Positions 18,142 to 27,976 of a stretch of 64,000 nucleotides of DNA are shown here, in pieces. The position numbers and the translations under genes are program-made. Location of the stretch: assembly GCA_004172865.1 (NCBI GenBank), contig SEBV01000009.1, positions 186,001 to 250,000 on the forward strand, in the 5' to 3' direction. The stretch's first letter is position 1, and the number at the start of each line of letters is the position of its first letter. Under the pieces are notes generated by a model. The model did not search any database, had not been told where the DNA came from, and was given only the letters and a program-made list of their open reading frames with translations. The DNA comes from Gammaproteobacteria bacterium (GTDB lineage Bacteria; Pseudomonadota; Gammaproteobacteria; Pseudomonadales; Cellvibrionaceae).

Positions 18142-19035
18142 CTAGGTTTGCGCCGATCTCACAGCAAGCTCATGCTCGCGTGCTGCCTGCCATTCCAATC
18201 CGCTTTTTAATACCAGCGTAACTAAAGCTAACAACGCCAACAATGAAGCCACGGCAAAAGCGGCTGCTTGATGATATTCGTTGTACAAAATTTCGATGTG
18301 CAGAGGCATGGTAGTAGTTTGGCCGCGAATTTTTCCGCTCACTACACTTACTGCACCGAACTCACCCATTGCGCGCGCATTACATAAAATAATTCCGTAC
18401 AGCAAACCCCATTTAATAGAGGGCAGAGTTACGCGGAAAAACATTTTCCAACCGCTTGCACCTAAAGTAATGGCCGCTTCTTCCTGCTCTTTACCTTGCT
18501 CTTGCATTAACGGAATTAATTCGCGGGCGATAAATGGGAAAGTAATAAATACCGTCGCTAATACAATGCCGGGTACGGCAAACATAATGCGGATATCGTG
18601 ATCCATCAAATAGGGCCCGAATAAACCTTGGGCACCAAATAACAACATATAAATTAAACCGGCAATAACCGGCGATACAGCAAAGGGAACATCAATCAAA
18701 GTGATCGCTAATTGCTTGCCGCGAAATTGAAATTTTGCAATTGCCCAACTTGCGGCCAATCCAAAAATAACATTCAAAGGCACCGCAATTCCCGCCGCAA
18801 TAAGCGTAAGTTTTATTGCATGGGCAGCAGCAGGTTCGGTGATGGCTGCGAAATAAACGCCAGCACCTTTTCTAAAGGCTTCCACGAAAACAATAATTAA
18901 GGGCATGATTAAAAACAATGCCAAAAACACCAATGAAATAATAATTAAGCTGTAACGAATCCATGGCACTTCTGTGGTAGCGCCTTGCACTCGTTTCGCA
19001 CTGCTTGTGCTTAAATTTGAAACAACACCGGCCAT
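18142..19035 (-). CDS. cysW: sulfate ABC transporter permease CysW
   Basis: An inner-membrane permease of 297 residues with about six hydrophobic segments and the BPD transporter EAA loop ([21 protein letters not shown]). The ATG at 19035 follows the cysT stop by one base (TGATATG), indicating translational coupling; an in-frame GTG at 19044 would overlap cysT instead. It forms the transmembrane channel with CysT for sulfate and thiosulfate. Confidence 0.95.
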   Translation of the reverse strand: MAGVVSNLSTSSAKRVQGATTEVPWIRYSLIIISLVFLALFLIMPLIIVFVEAFRKGAGVYFAAITEPAAAHAIKLTLIAAGIAVPLNVIFGLAASWAIAKFQFRGKQLAITLIDVPFAVSPVIAGLIYMLLFGAQGLFGPYLMDHDIRIMFAVPGIVLATVFITFPFIARELIPLMQEQGKEQEEAAITLGASGWKMFFRVTLPSIKWGLLYGIILCNARAMGEFGAVSVVSGKIRGQTTTMPLHIEILYNEYHQAAAFAVASLLALLALVTLVLKSGLEWQAAREHELAVRSAQT

Positions 19036-19036
19036 A

Positions 19037-19918
19037 TCAACCACCCGTTCTCTTATGGCTCCAGTGCTGGAGCAAATTAATCAGTAGCAACAAAATAAAA
19101 GAGAACAACAACATGACGCTACCTAATGCAGCGGCACCGGCGTAATCGAATTGTTCCAATTTTGTCATTATCAACAAAGGTGTGATTTCAGTTTTATAGG
19201 GCATGTTGCCGCTAATAAAAACCACCGATCCGTATTCACCAATAGCGCGCGCAAATGAAAGCGCAAAACCCGTTAAGAGTGAAGGTAAAAGCGCAGGGAA
19301 AATAATATATTTAAACGTTTGCCAGCGGCTTGCACCCAAACTGGCAGAAGCTTCTTCAACTTCCAATTCTAAATCGGCAAGCACCGGTTGCACTGTACGC
19401 ACTACAAACGGCAAACCAATAAAAGTTAATGCGATAGTGACACCGATCCAGGTGTAGGCGATTTTAATATTCAGCAGCGCGAACCATTGTCCAACCCAAC
19501 CATTAGGTGCATAAATAGTGGTGAGTGCAATACCGGCAACAGCGGTTGGCAAGGCGAAAGGTAAATCGACTACAGCATCAACAATACGTTTGCCTGGAAA
19601 TGTGTAACGCACTAAAACCCAGGCAACAATTAATCCGAAAATTAAGTTAATGATTGCAGCAAGAAATGAAGTACCAAAAGTTAAACGATAACTCGCGACC
19701 GCACGGCGGCTGCTCACTACATCCCATAATTGGTCGAGTGGTAATTCAAAACTTTTTAACACCAATAAGGCGAGAGGAATAAACACTAACAGGCTTGCAT
19801 ATAAAGTTGCAAAGCCGAGGGACAAACCAAAACCGGGAAGAACAGATTTTTGAACCCAAGGTTGCTTTTTACGAACCGGACTCGCTGCTAGCGGTTCGCT
19901 TGTGGTTGGAACACTCAT
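19037..19918 (-). CDS. cysT: sulfate ABC transporter permease CysT (CysU)
   Basis: The permease has 293 residues with six predicted membrane spans starting at [20 protein letters not shown] and an EAA loop ([20 protein letters not shown]). It is first in the operon cysT-cysW-cysA. In many gammaproteobacteria a periplasmic binding protein gene (sbp or cysP) precedes it; here the 600 bases upstream hold none, so the binding protein must be encoded elsewhere. Confidence 0.95.
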   Translation of the reverse strand: MSVPTTSEPLAASPVRKKQPWVQKSVLPGFGLSLGFATLYASLLVFIPLALLVLKSFELPLDQLWDVVSSRRAVASYRLTFGTSFLAAIINLIFGLIVAWVLVRYTFPGKRIVDAVVDLPFALPTAVAGIALTTIYAPNGWVGQWFALLNIKIAYTWIGVTIALTFIGLPFVVRTVQPVLADLELEVEEASASLGASRWQTFKYIIFPALLPSLLTGFALSFARAIGEYGSVVFISGNMPYKTEITPLLIMTKLEQFDYAGAAALGSVMLLFSFILLLLINLLQHWSHKRTGG

Positions 19919-20521
19919 TCAAAAATATCTCGTCAGTACCTATAGTCAGGTAACTTTGAAAAATATAAGTCAACAGCGAAATGCCTGTAGTGCTGATCGC
20001 CTAAGGCAAATTTTTATAGATGACTCTCTTGGTAACTATTGGTGAATCTTGTTTCACATCTCGTCTAACTGAATTGCAGGAGTCATATTTCTCTTACAAA
20101 CAATCATTTAAAACCTTTTAATTTCTGAATTTTTTGACAAAAAAAATCTGCAATTCCTACGCGACGCTGGCAACAGATATTTGAGTAACTATTATCTGAC
20201 ACCCATTGCAACGCGGCATTCTAAATCCTCTTCTGCCAAGGCGCGAGCGCCATCTGCGAAACAATGGGCGAAGGTAACACAATCGAATTAACAGCTGTTT
20301 GCGTTTGGTTTACTCAAACTCAGCTAATTCAGCCGATTGCAAATACATTTAGGTGGCTATAGTAATCAGACTTGCCTCAACCTCCCAATATCAAATCTTT
20401 ATTAGCTTATAACATTAACAATTTTACGCGCCTTTGGAATAAGCTCATAAAAAACGAATATTTTTCACTCAAACAGAAAGCTACTAAGCTGGTGACGAAT
20501 CGTTTTTTTGGAACCAAGTCG
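19919..20521. other. intergenic region upstream of cysT and the hydrolase
   Basis: This AT-rich divergent region should hold the cys operon promoter, which in related bacteria is CysB-dependent. I could not define a CysB site. A weakly coding-like extension of the hydrolase frame from 20372 to 20521 is present but unconvincing. Confidence 0.4.
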
Positions 20522-21130
20522 ATGTCATCAAGTACCCAAAACCGCTCGTCTAATCATTTATACCTGCCGCGTCTCGTAGAAGGTTTTCCGGTTGTGATAG
20601 TACCGGGCCTACGCAATAGCGATGAACACCACTGGCAAACTCAATGGCAGGCACGCTTGCCCGGCAGTCAGCGTATTCATGTGGATAATTGGGATGTGCC
20701 CAATTTGGCTGCCTGGCGCGCAGGAATTATTGCAGTGCTCGATAAGTTGCAAACACCTGCGGTGCTAATAGCCCACAGCTTTGGGACGCTGGCAAGCGCA
20801 TCTATAGCGGCGGAGTTTCCGGAAAAAATTGCGGCTATCTTTCTGGTGGCACCAGCTGATCCTGACAAATTCGGCATCGCCCATGAACTGCCGCAGGACT
20901 TTCTACCGGTTGAAGCCAAAGTGATTGCCAGTAGTGATGATCCCTGGATGACCGAGAAAAAAGCGGCTTATTGGGCGCTATTGTGGGGCGCTGATTATTT
21001 TCGGTTTAAAAATGTGGGCCACATTAACAGCGATTCGCACTTAGGTTTTTGGCAGGAGGGTTTAACGCAGCTGCGTCAGTTAGTGCGCAAAGTTAAAGTT
21101 AAAGGTCACTATAAAAATATAGCAGCGTGA
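20522..21130 (+). CDS. RBBP9/YdeN-family serine hydrolase
   Basis: A compact alpha/beta hydrolase of 202 residues from the ATG at 20522. It shows VVIVPGLRNSDEHHWQTQW, the nucleophile elbow AHSFGTL, the catalytic Asp region ASSDDPW and the late His in VGHINSDSHLG, the standard order of the RBBP9 family. The frame is open upstream to 20372, but that 50-residue extension is basic, rich in Asn and Lys, and unlike the family, so the shorter form is preferred; neither start has a strong ribosome site. The physiological substrate is unknown. Confidence 0.85.
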   Translation: MSSSTQNRSSNHLYLPRLVEGFPVVIVPGLRNSDEHHWQTQWQARLPGSQRIHVDNWDVPNLAAWRAGIIAVLDKLQTPAVLIAHSFGTLASASIAAEFPEKIAAIFLVAPADPDKFGIAHELPQDFLPVEAKVIASSDDPWMTEKKAAYWALLWGADYFRFKNVGHINSDSHLGFWQEGLTQLRQLVRKVKVKGHYKNIAA

Positions 21131-21422
21131 TTTTTACTTAATATACGATCTACTTACAGAAAGCTCCTACCGATAAATCCTGCTTAATTTGCAGCCGCCG
21201 AAACTAAGGCGGCTAGCCTCAAACCGCTGACTTCACCAACATCACTTCCTTTAAAAATTTCATGACGTTTCCCATACCCTTAATTGCAGTCACACTGCAA
21301 TATTTACTAATGTCACCTATTCCAATCGCCCCATTACAAATCCGATGCATTTGTTTGATAATCAACATCGGCAATAAACATGCACTTTTAAAAAATATTT
21401 ACCACAAAACCATGAGAAATTT
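21131..21422. other. intergenic region before the MFS gene
   Basis: The region has a 7-bp hairpin at 21193-21214 (AGCCGCC / GGCGGCT) without a T-run, a weak terminator candidate for the hydrolase gene. Nothing else is visible. Confidence 0.35.
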
Positions 21423-22673
21423 ATGGCAACAGAATCAATAACGAAACAAGAAACACCCTCCAACTTCAGCGGTTACCAAAAAGCAGTCATGCTTATTTTG
21501 GGCTTACTGCAATTTACAATAATTCTCGACTTTATGATCATCGCCCCCATTGGCGATGTGTTGATGAAAACGCTGGACATCACCACTGAACAATTTGGAC
21601 TGGTGGTATCGTCTTACGCATTTAGCGCTGCCATATCTGGAATTGTGGTTGCAGGCTTTACGGATAAATATGATCGCAAAAAAGTTTTGCTGCTGTTCTT
21701 TTTTGGCTTTTTAATCGGCACTTTATTTTGCGGGCTTTCGACAACTTACACACAATTACTGGCATCAAGAATAATCACCGGAATTTTTGCGGGTGTAACC
21801 AGTTCAGCGGTCTTAACTATTGTCTCCGATGTATTTGCACCGCAAATGCGCGGGCGTGCCATGAGCGGTGTGCAAATGGGTTTTGCAGTCAGCCAAATTC
21901 TTGGAATTCCGTTGGGAATTTTTATTGCGAATAAATTAGGCTGGAACAGCACCTTTATTTTTATAGTAATCTTGTCCGCATTAATACTAATTGCAATTTT
22001 TACCGTCTTCAAACCTATTACTGAACATTTACAAAAGCAAAGCGACAAAAATCCCTTTTTGCATTTATGGCATACGCTGACTAATAAAGAGTATCAAATC
22101 GGTTTTATGGCGATTACCTTTTTGGCAATTGGCGGTTTTATGTTGATGCCGTTCAGCGCAGTATTTTTAATTAACAATGTTCATATTACGCATGATCAGT
22201 TGCCCATTGTATTTTTATGTACCGGATTATCATCGCTTATTGTTATGCCGATTATTGGCAAACTCAGCGATAAATATGATCACTTTTATCTATTTGCAAT
22301 TGGCTCTTTAGTAGCGTCAGTGATGGTATTTATTTACACGCATTTGACTGCAACACCGCTATGGCTAGTGATTGCTGTGAACATGCTGCTATTCGCGGCC
22401 ATTATGTGCAGAATGTCGCCGGCTATGGCATTGAACTCAATGGTTCCAAAACCGGAAGATCGCGGTGCTTATATGAGCGTGTCCTCTTCTTTGCAACAAA
22501 CTGCCGGCGGTTTAAGTTCAGTCGCTGCCGGATTTATTGTTTATCAAGCATCCGAAACCAGCCCGCTAGAACACTTTGATATTTTGGGTTACGTGGCGAT
22601 TGTGATATTCGCACTCTGTGTCTATTTAATTCGTAGAGTGAGTATTAGCTTGAAGCGAAGGTCAGCTCAATAA
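21423..22673 (+). CDS. major facilitator superfamily transporter (DHA1-type)
   Basis: The protein of 416 residues has twelve predicted membrane helices. The loop 2-3 signature reads GFTDKYDRKKVLL, and helix 5 has MGFAVSQILGIPLGIFIA, as in antiporter-type drug/H+ exporters. The helix 8-9 loop repeats the motif as GKLSDKYDH. It is most like bacterial sugar or drug efflux DHA1 carriers; substrate not predictable. Start ATG is preceded by GAGAAATTT. A strong bidirectional terminator follows. Confidence 0.9.
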   Translation: MATESITKQETPSNFSGYQKAVMLILGLLQFTIILDFMIIAPIGDVLMKTLDITTEQFGLVVSSYAFSAAISGIVVAGFTDKYDRKKVLLLFFFGFLIGTLFCGLSTTYTQLLASRIITGIFAGVTSSAVLTIVSDVFAPQMRGRAMSGVQMGFAVSQILGIPLGIFIANKLGWNSTFIFIVILSALILIAIFTVFKPITEHLQKQSDKNPFLHLWHTLTNKEYQIGFMAITFLAIGGFMLMPFSAVFLINNVHITHDQLPIVFLCTGLSSLIVMPIIGKLSDKYDHFYLFAIGSLVASVMVFIYTHLTATPLWLVIAVNMLLFAAIMCRMSPAMALNSMVPKPEDRGAYMSVSSSLQQTAGGLSSVAAGFIVYQASETSPLEHFDILGYVAIVIFALCVYLIRRVSISLKRRSAQ

Positions 22674-22701
22674 CTGTTAAATTTTAATGTCTATAATTAT
22701 C

Positions 22702-22737
22702 AAAAAGCCGCGCAATTTTGTAATTGCGCGGCTTTTT
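22702..22737. terminator. bidirectional rho-independent terminator
   Basis: A perfect 16-bp stem (AAAAAGCCGCGCAATT with its complement) and a TTGT loop lie between the convergent MFS and DUF1348 genes. Confidence 0.95.
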
Positions 22738-22759
22738 TTGCGAGACCTGAGCGTAAAAA

Positions 22760-23236
22760 TTATAGCCCCAACTCACTCAATCCGGGGTGATCATCTGGCC
22801 TGCGACCTTGTGGCCAATGCAATTTTCGCTCAACTTCGTTAATCGCCAAATCATTAATGCTCGCATAACGCTTTTGCATTAAACCTTGATCATTGAATTC
22901 CCAATTTTCATTTCCGTAAGAGCGATACCACTCATTGTTATCGTCATGCCATTCGTAAGCGAAACGCACCGCAATACGATTACCTTCAAAAGCCCACAGC
23001 TCTTTTATCAAGCGATACTCATGTTCTTTTGCCCATTTGTGCGTGAGGCAAATAATAATTTGATCGCGACCCGTTAAAAATTCGTTGCGGTTTCGCCAGC
23101 AACTGTCAGGCGTATACGCGAGAGAAACTTTTTGTGGGTCGCGATTGTTCCAGCCATCTTCGGCGGCGCGCACTTTTTGAATAGCTGTTTCACGGGTGAA
23201 TGGCGGAAAGGGTGGGCGAGATTCCAAGCTGGACAT
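22760..23236 (-). CDS. DUF1348 (NTF2/SnoaL-like fold) protein
   Basis: The protein of 158 residues begins at an ATG with GAGGAAAT upstream. It has the sequence pattern I associate with DUF1348: [86 protein letters not shown]. These are small NTF2-like proteins of unknown function, often annotated as nuclear transport factor 2 family. No signal peptide. Confidence 0.88.
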   Translation of the reverse strand: MSSLESRPPFPPFTRETAIQKVRAAEDGWNNRDPQKVSLAYTPDSCWRNRNEFLTGRDQIIICLTHKWAKEHEYRLIKELWAFEGNRIAVRFAYEWHDDNNEWYRSYGNENWEFNDQGLMQKRYASINDLAINEVERKLHWPQGRRPDDHPGLSELGL

Positions 23237-23342
23237 AATTTCCTCGTTATGAATTAGATGACTACAAGGCAAGATTAAAATATTTGACGCTTAAAACCAA
23301 ACAAAAAATTTATAACTTAAATCGCAGAAAATTTTATTACAA

Positions 23343-23759
23343 TCACGACTCAGGAAATTCATTGAGCTGCCAATAGAGGCTGAGCAAAGTGACCAGTTCT
23401 TTGATATCTTTTTTAAGAAAATAACCGGCAACATTGAGTTTGTAGGTGATCGTTTTATCTTCGTCGCGCGGGGATGTTGTCAGCACAAAAACTACTGTAT
23501 CTTTCAAGTTTTCGTCACCACGCAACTCACGCAACATCTCTATGCCATTCATTTTGGGCATATTAATATCCAACAACACGATAAAAGGTTTGGGAACTTT
23601 AGCCAAGTTATTTTCACCGCGCATAATCGCCAGCGCTTCCATACCATTGGCGGCGTAGTAGACGGGGTTTTTAATATCTTTTTTGGCGAACAACCGCTTA
23701 AGTGATTCAACGTCAATTTCGTCGTCTTCAACCACCAGAATATTTACAACTTCACGCAT
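23343..23759 (-). CDS. single-domain response regulator (Rcp1-like)
   Basis: The receiver domain stands alone in 138 residues: acidic pair VVEDDEID, phosphoacceptor Asp in IVLLDINMPKMNG, Thr in VFVLTTSPRDED and Lys in YFLKKDI. The insertion pattern resembles Rcp1-type receivers that pair with kinases bearing a HDLKSPLR-type phosphoacceptor site. The ATG at 23759 has GGAG eight bases upstream, better than the ATGs at 23780 and 23774. It is last in an operon after the histidine kinase (45-base gap), so its phosphodonor is probably that kinase; its output partner is unknown. Confidence 0.9.
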   Translation of the reverse strand: MREVVNILVVEDDEIDVESLKRLFAKKDIKNPVYYAANGMEALAIMRGENNLAKVPKPFIVLLDINMPKMNGIEMLRELRGDENLKDTVVFVLTTSPRDEDKTITYKLNVAGYFLKKDIKELVTLLSLYWQLNEFPES

Positions 23760-23804
23760 ATCGTCTCCAAGCATTAACATAGTATCGCCTGCTCATTATC
23801 AATT

Positions 23805-25685
23805 TTATTTGGGCCATGTAAAACGAAATAGTGTACCTTCTCCCAAGGCAGATTCAACTTTTATAGTGCCACCATTAGCAATAACAATTTTTCTTACCAT
23901 CGCTAAGCCCATGCCTCTGCCTTTGCTTTTTTCGCGCGGCTGTAACGTCTGGAACATTTCAAAAATCTTTTGGTGAAACTGCGGATCTATACCAGGGCCA
24001 TCATCACGCACCGAAAACATAAATTCTGTTGGGCTTTCTACCGCATCTACTTCAATTAGCGCTTGCGCTTTATCATGATGCTTAACCGCGTTATTAACCA
24101 GATTAAACAAGACTTGCTGCAATGGCAATTTTTGCATGTTAAAGCGTGCCAAATTTTTACCGGTGTAAATCTTGAAGTCTGGCGGCAAATCTATCAGGGC
24201 GATAATTTCTTCCATAAGAATGCGGCCACTGACGATATCGTTGGATTGCGACTCAATCTTCGCACCCACACGGGCATATTCCAGTGTGTCATCCAACATT
24301 TTATCCATAAGCCGAATGCGCTTACGCATTTCATCCAAATGTTTCTTGCTCGATTCCGGCAACACATCTTCCAAATCTTCTTCCAGCCACTGGCTGATAT
24401 TATCCACCGCTCGCAAGGGAGATTTTAAATCGTGTGCGGCAATAAATGCGAAACGTTCCAGCTCATCGTTGGAGTCTTTCATTTTTTGCGCATTACGGTG
24501 GAACACTTCCAACACATGTGCCAATTTTGCGATTTCCTCATGTTGATAATTCATGGTTGGAATTTCAAAAATGTTTTCGTGGGTAGCCTTATAAAGTGCG
24601 TTCACCATCGCATATACGGGACGCGCTACGCGGTACGCAATGACGACCCAACAATAAATGGTGATAATAAGTGCGCATAAAAATATCGCACCACTGATGA
24701 TAATTTCTCGCTTCGCTTCCATTTCAATTTTGTCAACGCGACGTTTTACTTCGCTCAAAATTTCATTCTGAAGCATTAACAGCGAATCCACCGCCTGCCC
24801 GGACATGCCCAACCATAAAGTCGACGTTATTGGATAAGACGCCTGTGCCCCATACGTCTGGTTGCCATAAAATATTTCACTGACTTGATCAAAAGTGAAA
24901 AAATATTGGGTGCTGGCTTCTTCCATGAGAGGAAATAATTGTTCTGCCAATTCCTGGCTCAGGGAAAATTTACGCAAGATATCCCAACCATATTCAATGC
25001 GGCCACGCAGGGATAAAAGCTGTTCATGCTGGCGTTGGTTTGGATATTTATTTTCCGCTAACATTTGCCCGATGATCGCGTATTCCTCACCGGAATATTC
25101 CGCCAACTCCCACACGAAATACTCAAAGATCATATGTTGGCTAATGGCCGAATCAATTCGTTGAAATGGCTTCGAATAAATCAAAATAAAGTTTTGTATC
25201 TCGGTAATGAGCGCGGTATTTTCTTCGTAAAATTTATTGGTAATTTCTGGGTTTCGATCTTGCAATGGTGCTTTTAATTCCGCATCAATTTGTGTGCGGC
25301 GCTTCAGCAATATTTCATATTTGCGTTTTACCTGCGCGGATGTTGTACTCACATCCACGGAATTATTTGCAGACATACCTGCAAATGCAGTATTGAGAGC
25401 TGCATCGACAGCTTGCCGATTTTTCAGCAACTCCTGATACAAAGGTTCCGCCACTTCAGGCGTTGAATACATAATGGATAAAGTGGATGCACGAGCCAGC
25501 GATAAATTTTTACTGGCCGCATAAAACGAACCTATAACATTAGAGCCTTGCTTCAATAATTGCGCCTGCTGGTAATGATCCCAGGATTTATAGACTTGGT
25601 AGCCAACCAAACCGGCGATCAATAAATTTAACACGCCGACAATAATTAATAAGGTTGTGCGAATACTCAGCTGGGAATTTTTCAT
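23805..25685 (-). CDS. membrane sensor histidine kinase
   Basis: The protein of 626 residues has TM1 at about 10-30, a large periplasmic helical region (about 31-330), TM2 (EIIISGAIFLCALIITIYCW), a HAMP-like linker, a HisKA domain with FAFIAAHDLKSPLRAV, and an HATPase domain with NLVNNAVKHHD, DDGPGI and GRGMGLAMVRKI. The periplasmic part is of the long helical-bundle type, with no family I can name. Its ATG overlaps the stop of the YfiR-like gene by four bases (ATGA), so the two are coupled. The natural model is YfiR-like protein to kinase to the downstream receiver. Confidence 0.92.
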   Translation of the reverse strand: MKNSQLSIRTTLLIIVGVLNLLIAGLVGYQVYKSWDHYQQAQLLKQGSNVIGSFYAASKNLSLARASTLSIMYSTPEVAEPLYQELLKNRQAVDAALNTAFAGMSANNSVDVSTTSAQVKRKYEILLKRRTQIDAELKAPLQDRNPEITNKFYEENTALITEIQNFILIYSKPFQRIDSAISQHMIFEYFVWELAEYSGEEYAIIGQMLAENKYPNQRQHEQLLSLRGRIEYGWDILRKFSLSQELAEQLFPLMEEASTQYFFTFDQVSEIFYGNQTYGAQASYPITSTLWLGMSGQAVDSLLMLQNEILSEVKRRVDKIEMEAKREIIISGAIFLCALIITIYCWVVIAYRVARPVYAMVNALYKATHENIFEIPTMNYQHEEIAKLAHVLEVFHRNAQKMKDSNDELERFAFIAAHDLKSPLRAVDNISQWLEEDLEDVLPESSKKHLDEMRKRIRLMDKMLDDTLEYARVGAKIESQSNDIVSGRILMEEIIALIDLPPDFKIYTGKNLARFNMQKLPLQQVLFNLVNNAVKHHDKAQALIEVDAVESPTEFMFSVRDDGPGIDPQFHQKIFEMFQTLQPREKSKGRGMGLAMVRKIVIANGGTIKVESALGEGTLFRFTWPK

Positions 25686-26425
25686 CTGGATGCTCCCTGG
25701 CTTGCCACTATAGTGGCAAGCTTTAGCATGCGTGCATCGATCCCAAGCTTGGCGCTGTCCAGAGAGTTTTTATTAATATGCAATGCAATTTTTTCATCTT
25801 GTCGCGTTAACTCCACCATGCCGCCGCGTTCAGCAAAATGGCTAATGTCGCTGATGGTTAAAACATTCTTGCCTTGTAAAAATTGCAGCAGCGATTGCAA
25901 TTGCTGTTCCTGATCGCGGTTCACCACAACCGCACTACAATCCTGCGCCTGCTGAATTTGGGTGATATGACTGATAGCGATAGTAGCTTGTTGCGCAGTC
26001 CGGCCTTGCAGTGGCGATAAATATCCATCGAAAGGATCTTCACCAAACAAACAAACTTTCAAAACAATGGCGTTGTGGCTGTCGGTATTTTTTGAATCTT
26101 GCATCGATATAGTATTGGGCCACTCAGTGTATTTAATGAGGTTGTAAACCAATCCCGCTTTAATTTTTTGTTCATAGAGCGGTGCTGTAGTTTGGGCGTA
26201 CGCGGCAGGCAAATCGATAAAAATAACAGTACTTAGCAAACAGCCAATGCGTACAACACTAAATGGCGCATGGATGCACTTTTTTAAAAAAAATGATTGG
26301 AAAATACCTTGATAGCCGGATTTCGCAAATACACCTGCCCGCTCACTGGAAATAACGAGTGAAAGGAGCATTTGTAGCGTGATTTTCCGCCGTGCCATAG
26401 GTGCTTCTGCCAACAGGAAGTGCAT
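25682..26425 (-). CDS. YfiR-family (DUF4154) periplasmic protein
   Basis: The protein has 247 residues. Residues from about 85 match the YfiR/DUF4154 pattern: LYEQKIKAGLVYNLIKYTEWP, VCLFGEDPF, a Cys in QDCSAVVVNRD, VLTISDISHFAERGGMVEL and a late INKNSLDSAKLGIDARML. A hydrophobic segment ending in PAAYAQ looks like a signal peptide, yet about 55 residues precede it, so the true start may be internal or the frame altered; no in-frame ATG lies close to the signal. In Pseudomonas, YfiR represses the diguanylate cyclase YfiN; here its partner appears to be the coupled histidine kinase (inferred from the 4-base overlap). Confidence 0.85.
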   Translation of the reverse strand: MHFLLAEAPMARRKITLQMLLSLVISSERAGVFAKSGYQGIFQSFFLKKCIHAPFSVVRIGCLLSTVIFIDLPAAYAQTTAPLYEQKIKAGLVYNLIKYTEWPNTISMQDSKNTDSHNAIVLKVCLFGEDPFDGYLSPLQGRTAQQATIAISHITQIQQAQDCSAVVVNRDQEQQLQSLLQFLQGKNVLTISDISHFAERGGMVELTRQDEKIALHINKNSLDSAKLGIDARMLKLATIVASQGASR

Positions 26426-26610
26426 GACTAAGATTAGTTCATATTTACCCTAACGCTAGGATGCTTCTGTCAAGAGACGTGTTGGCTTTACCCCTTGCCA
26501 AGGCAAGCAATGTGAAGATTATGAAAGCTATGAATAAACAGGTTTCTCGTCATTTTTCTAAAAGAAAAATTGACGAGAATTAGAAAAATAATATTTTTTG
26601 TGGTAAAAAT

Positions 26611-27381
26611 TTATTCCTTTGTAGCCCAATGTTGCTCAATAGCGTTTGATTCTGCTTTCGCATCAAAAAATTCACTATCTGTCATTTGCTCAACAGTGCT
26701 ATCCAATAAAGAACCACCACTTGCAGTTTGATAAGAATCTTTTTGCTGAAGCTTATCAAGCATCACACTTACGTTGAGCTGCCATTTGTTATCTTTACGG
26801 CAGGCTATATTTTCAGTGGCACTTTTACTGTCGGTCATATCAAATTGGCGACAATATTCACCAGCTTTATTAACGAATGTTAAGCGCGGTTTTATTTCAA
26901 CGCCATTTGAAGATAGTTGCGCAACACCACTAGGAGCCGACTCAAGTACTCGCGCAATATTTTGCCAATTATCCGCGCTGCTATTTTCATGCAGCAATTG
27001 GATAGCACCCAAACCTAAAACCATAACAATACTTGCGGCAATGGCCATATGCTTTTGCAATACATTTTGAAATTTTTGCATAGGCGGAAAAGCAAAAACT
27101 TTTGCGCTTTTCGTATTACTTTTCTCGATAGATTTTTCCTCAAGTGTTGAAACATTTTCAGCTGGAACATCCTCCGTCAATAGCGTGGTGATCGATGCTG
27201 GTAATGGACGCGTATCAATCGTTGCGTAGCTGGCAGACACTAATTCATCGACCATCGCTAAGTCTGCAAGGCGATTGGCAAGATCTTCGTCGGCGATGAT
27301 TGCTTCACGGATAATCTCCATTTCAGTTTCTGGCAATTCCGCATCCAAAAACGCTGAGAGTTTTTCATCGGTAATCTTCAT
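26611..27381 (-). CDS. anti-sigma factor, membrane bound
   Basis: The protein of 256 residues begins with an RseA/MucA-type N-terminal domain: KITDEKLSAFLDAELPETEM. One membrane helix lies near 113-131 (AIAASIVMVLGLGAIQLL), and the periplasmic C-terminal half has two Cys (EYCRQFD, NIACRKD) and Gln/Ser-rich stretches. It is coupled to the ECF sigma gene by an ATGA overlap, so it should hold that sigma at the membrane. No zinc anti-sigma HxxxCxxC motif is present. Confidence 0.85.
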   Translation of the reverse strand: MKITDEKLSAFLDAELPETEMEIIREAIIADEDLANRLADLAMVDELVSASYATIDTRPLPASITTLLTEDVPAENVSTLEEKSIEKSNTKSAKVFAFPPMQKFQNVLQKHMAIAASIVMVLGLGAIQLLHENSSADNWQNIARVLESAPSGVAQLSSNGVEIKPRLTFVNKAGEYCRQFDMTDSKSATENIACRKDNKWQLNVSVMLDKLQQKDSYQTASGGSLLDSTVEQMTDSEFFDAKAESNAIEQHWATKE

Positions 27382-27866
27382 AAACTTATCTCCGCCGCCG
27401 GCGTATTTAAATAGTTGTGCAGGGCAACGCGAGCGCGGGCAAGTCGGCTCATGACCGTTCCTATGGGAATACTCAAGGTTTCCGCAACCTCTTTGTATGA
27501 CATGCCTTGCACCGCAATCAACGCTAGAATTGAGCGCTGGTCTTCAGGTAATTTATCCATAGCAGAACTAACTTCGCCCAAGGTAATTTGTTGATAAACA
27601 ATATGTTCACCATCAACCGTCTGCGCCTCAAGTTCGGGATCTTGCGCAGCATTATTGCGAATTTTGCGCGCGCGATATTCATCAATCCAAATATTGCGAC
27701 ACACGCGAAATACCCACTTTGCCAGCTCCACATCATCTGGCACACCGCGACTAAGTACGCGCTCAATGGTATTTTGCAACAGGTCGTCAGCATCGTGCGG
27801 CGAACCCGTAAGCGAATAAGCGAAGCGCCGAATCATGGGCATTAAAGCAGTAAGTTCTTGTTTCAT
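27378..27866 (-). CDS. ECF-family RNA polymerase sigma factor
   Basis: The protein has 162 residues. Region 2 shows FAYSLTGSPHDADDLLQNTIER and AKWVFRVCRNIWIDEYRARK; region 4 shows LPEDQRSILALIAVQGMSYKEVAETL and IPIGTVMSRLARAR. There is no extra N- or C-terminal domain. It forms an operon with the anti-sigma gene and is divergent from the S8 protease. Its own promoter, that of the protease and that of the secreted protein at 30435-31262 share the GGAAT-N16/17-CGT layout, which suggests autoregulation and a local regulon. Confidence 0.94.
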   Translation of the reverse strand: MKQELTALMPMIRRFAYSLTGSPHDADDLLQNTIERVLSRGVPDDVELAKWVFRVCRNIWIDEYRARKIRNNAAQDPELEAQTVDGEHIVYQQITLGEVSSAMDKLPEDQRSILALIAVQGMSYKEVAETLSIPIGTVMSRLARARVALHNYLNTPAAEISL

Positions 27867-27937
27867 TGTTTTGAATGGCTCTTGTTGGTTACGCTCTTGA
27901 TAATGAGCGCTGTCGAAACCGAATGTTGTTTACTACT

Positions 27938-27968
27938 CTAAAGACGGTTCAGCATAAAATTTATTCCC
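27938..27968 (-). promoter_or_regulatory. putative ECF promoter of the sigma/anti-sigma operon
   Basis: On the minus strand GGGAATAAA (27968-27960) is followed, 16 bases after GGAAT, by CGTCTTTAG (27946-27938). The spacing is that of typical ECF -35/-10 pairs. It stands about 70 bases before the sigma gene start. Confidence 0.6.
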
Positions 27969-27976
27969 GACGCCAT

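Noticed and set aside
20372-20521. N-terminal extension of the RBBP9-type hydrolase
   Set aside because: Compositionally unlike the family and without a ribosome site.
21193-21214. Hairpin after the hydrolase gene as a terminator
   Set aside because: Only 7 bp and no T-run.
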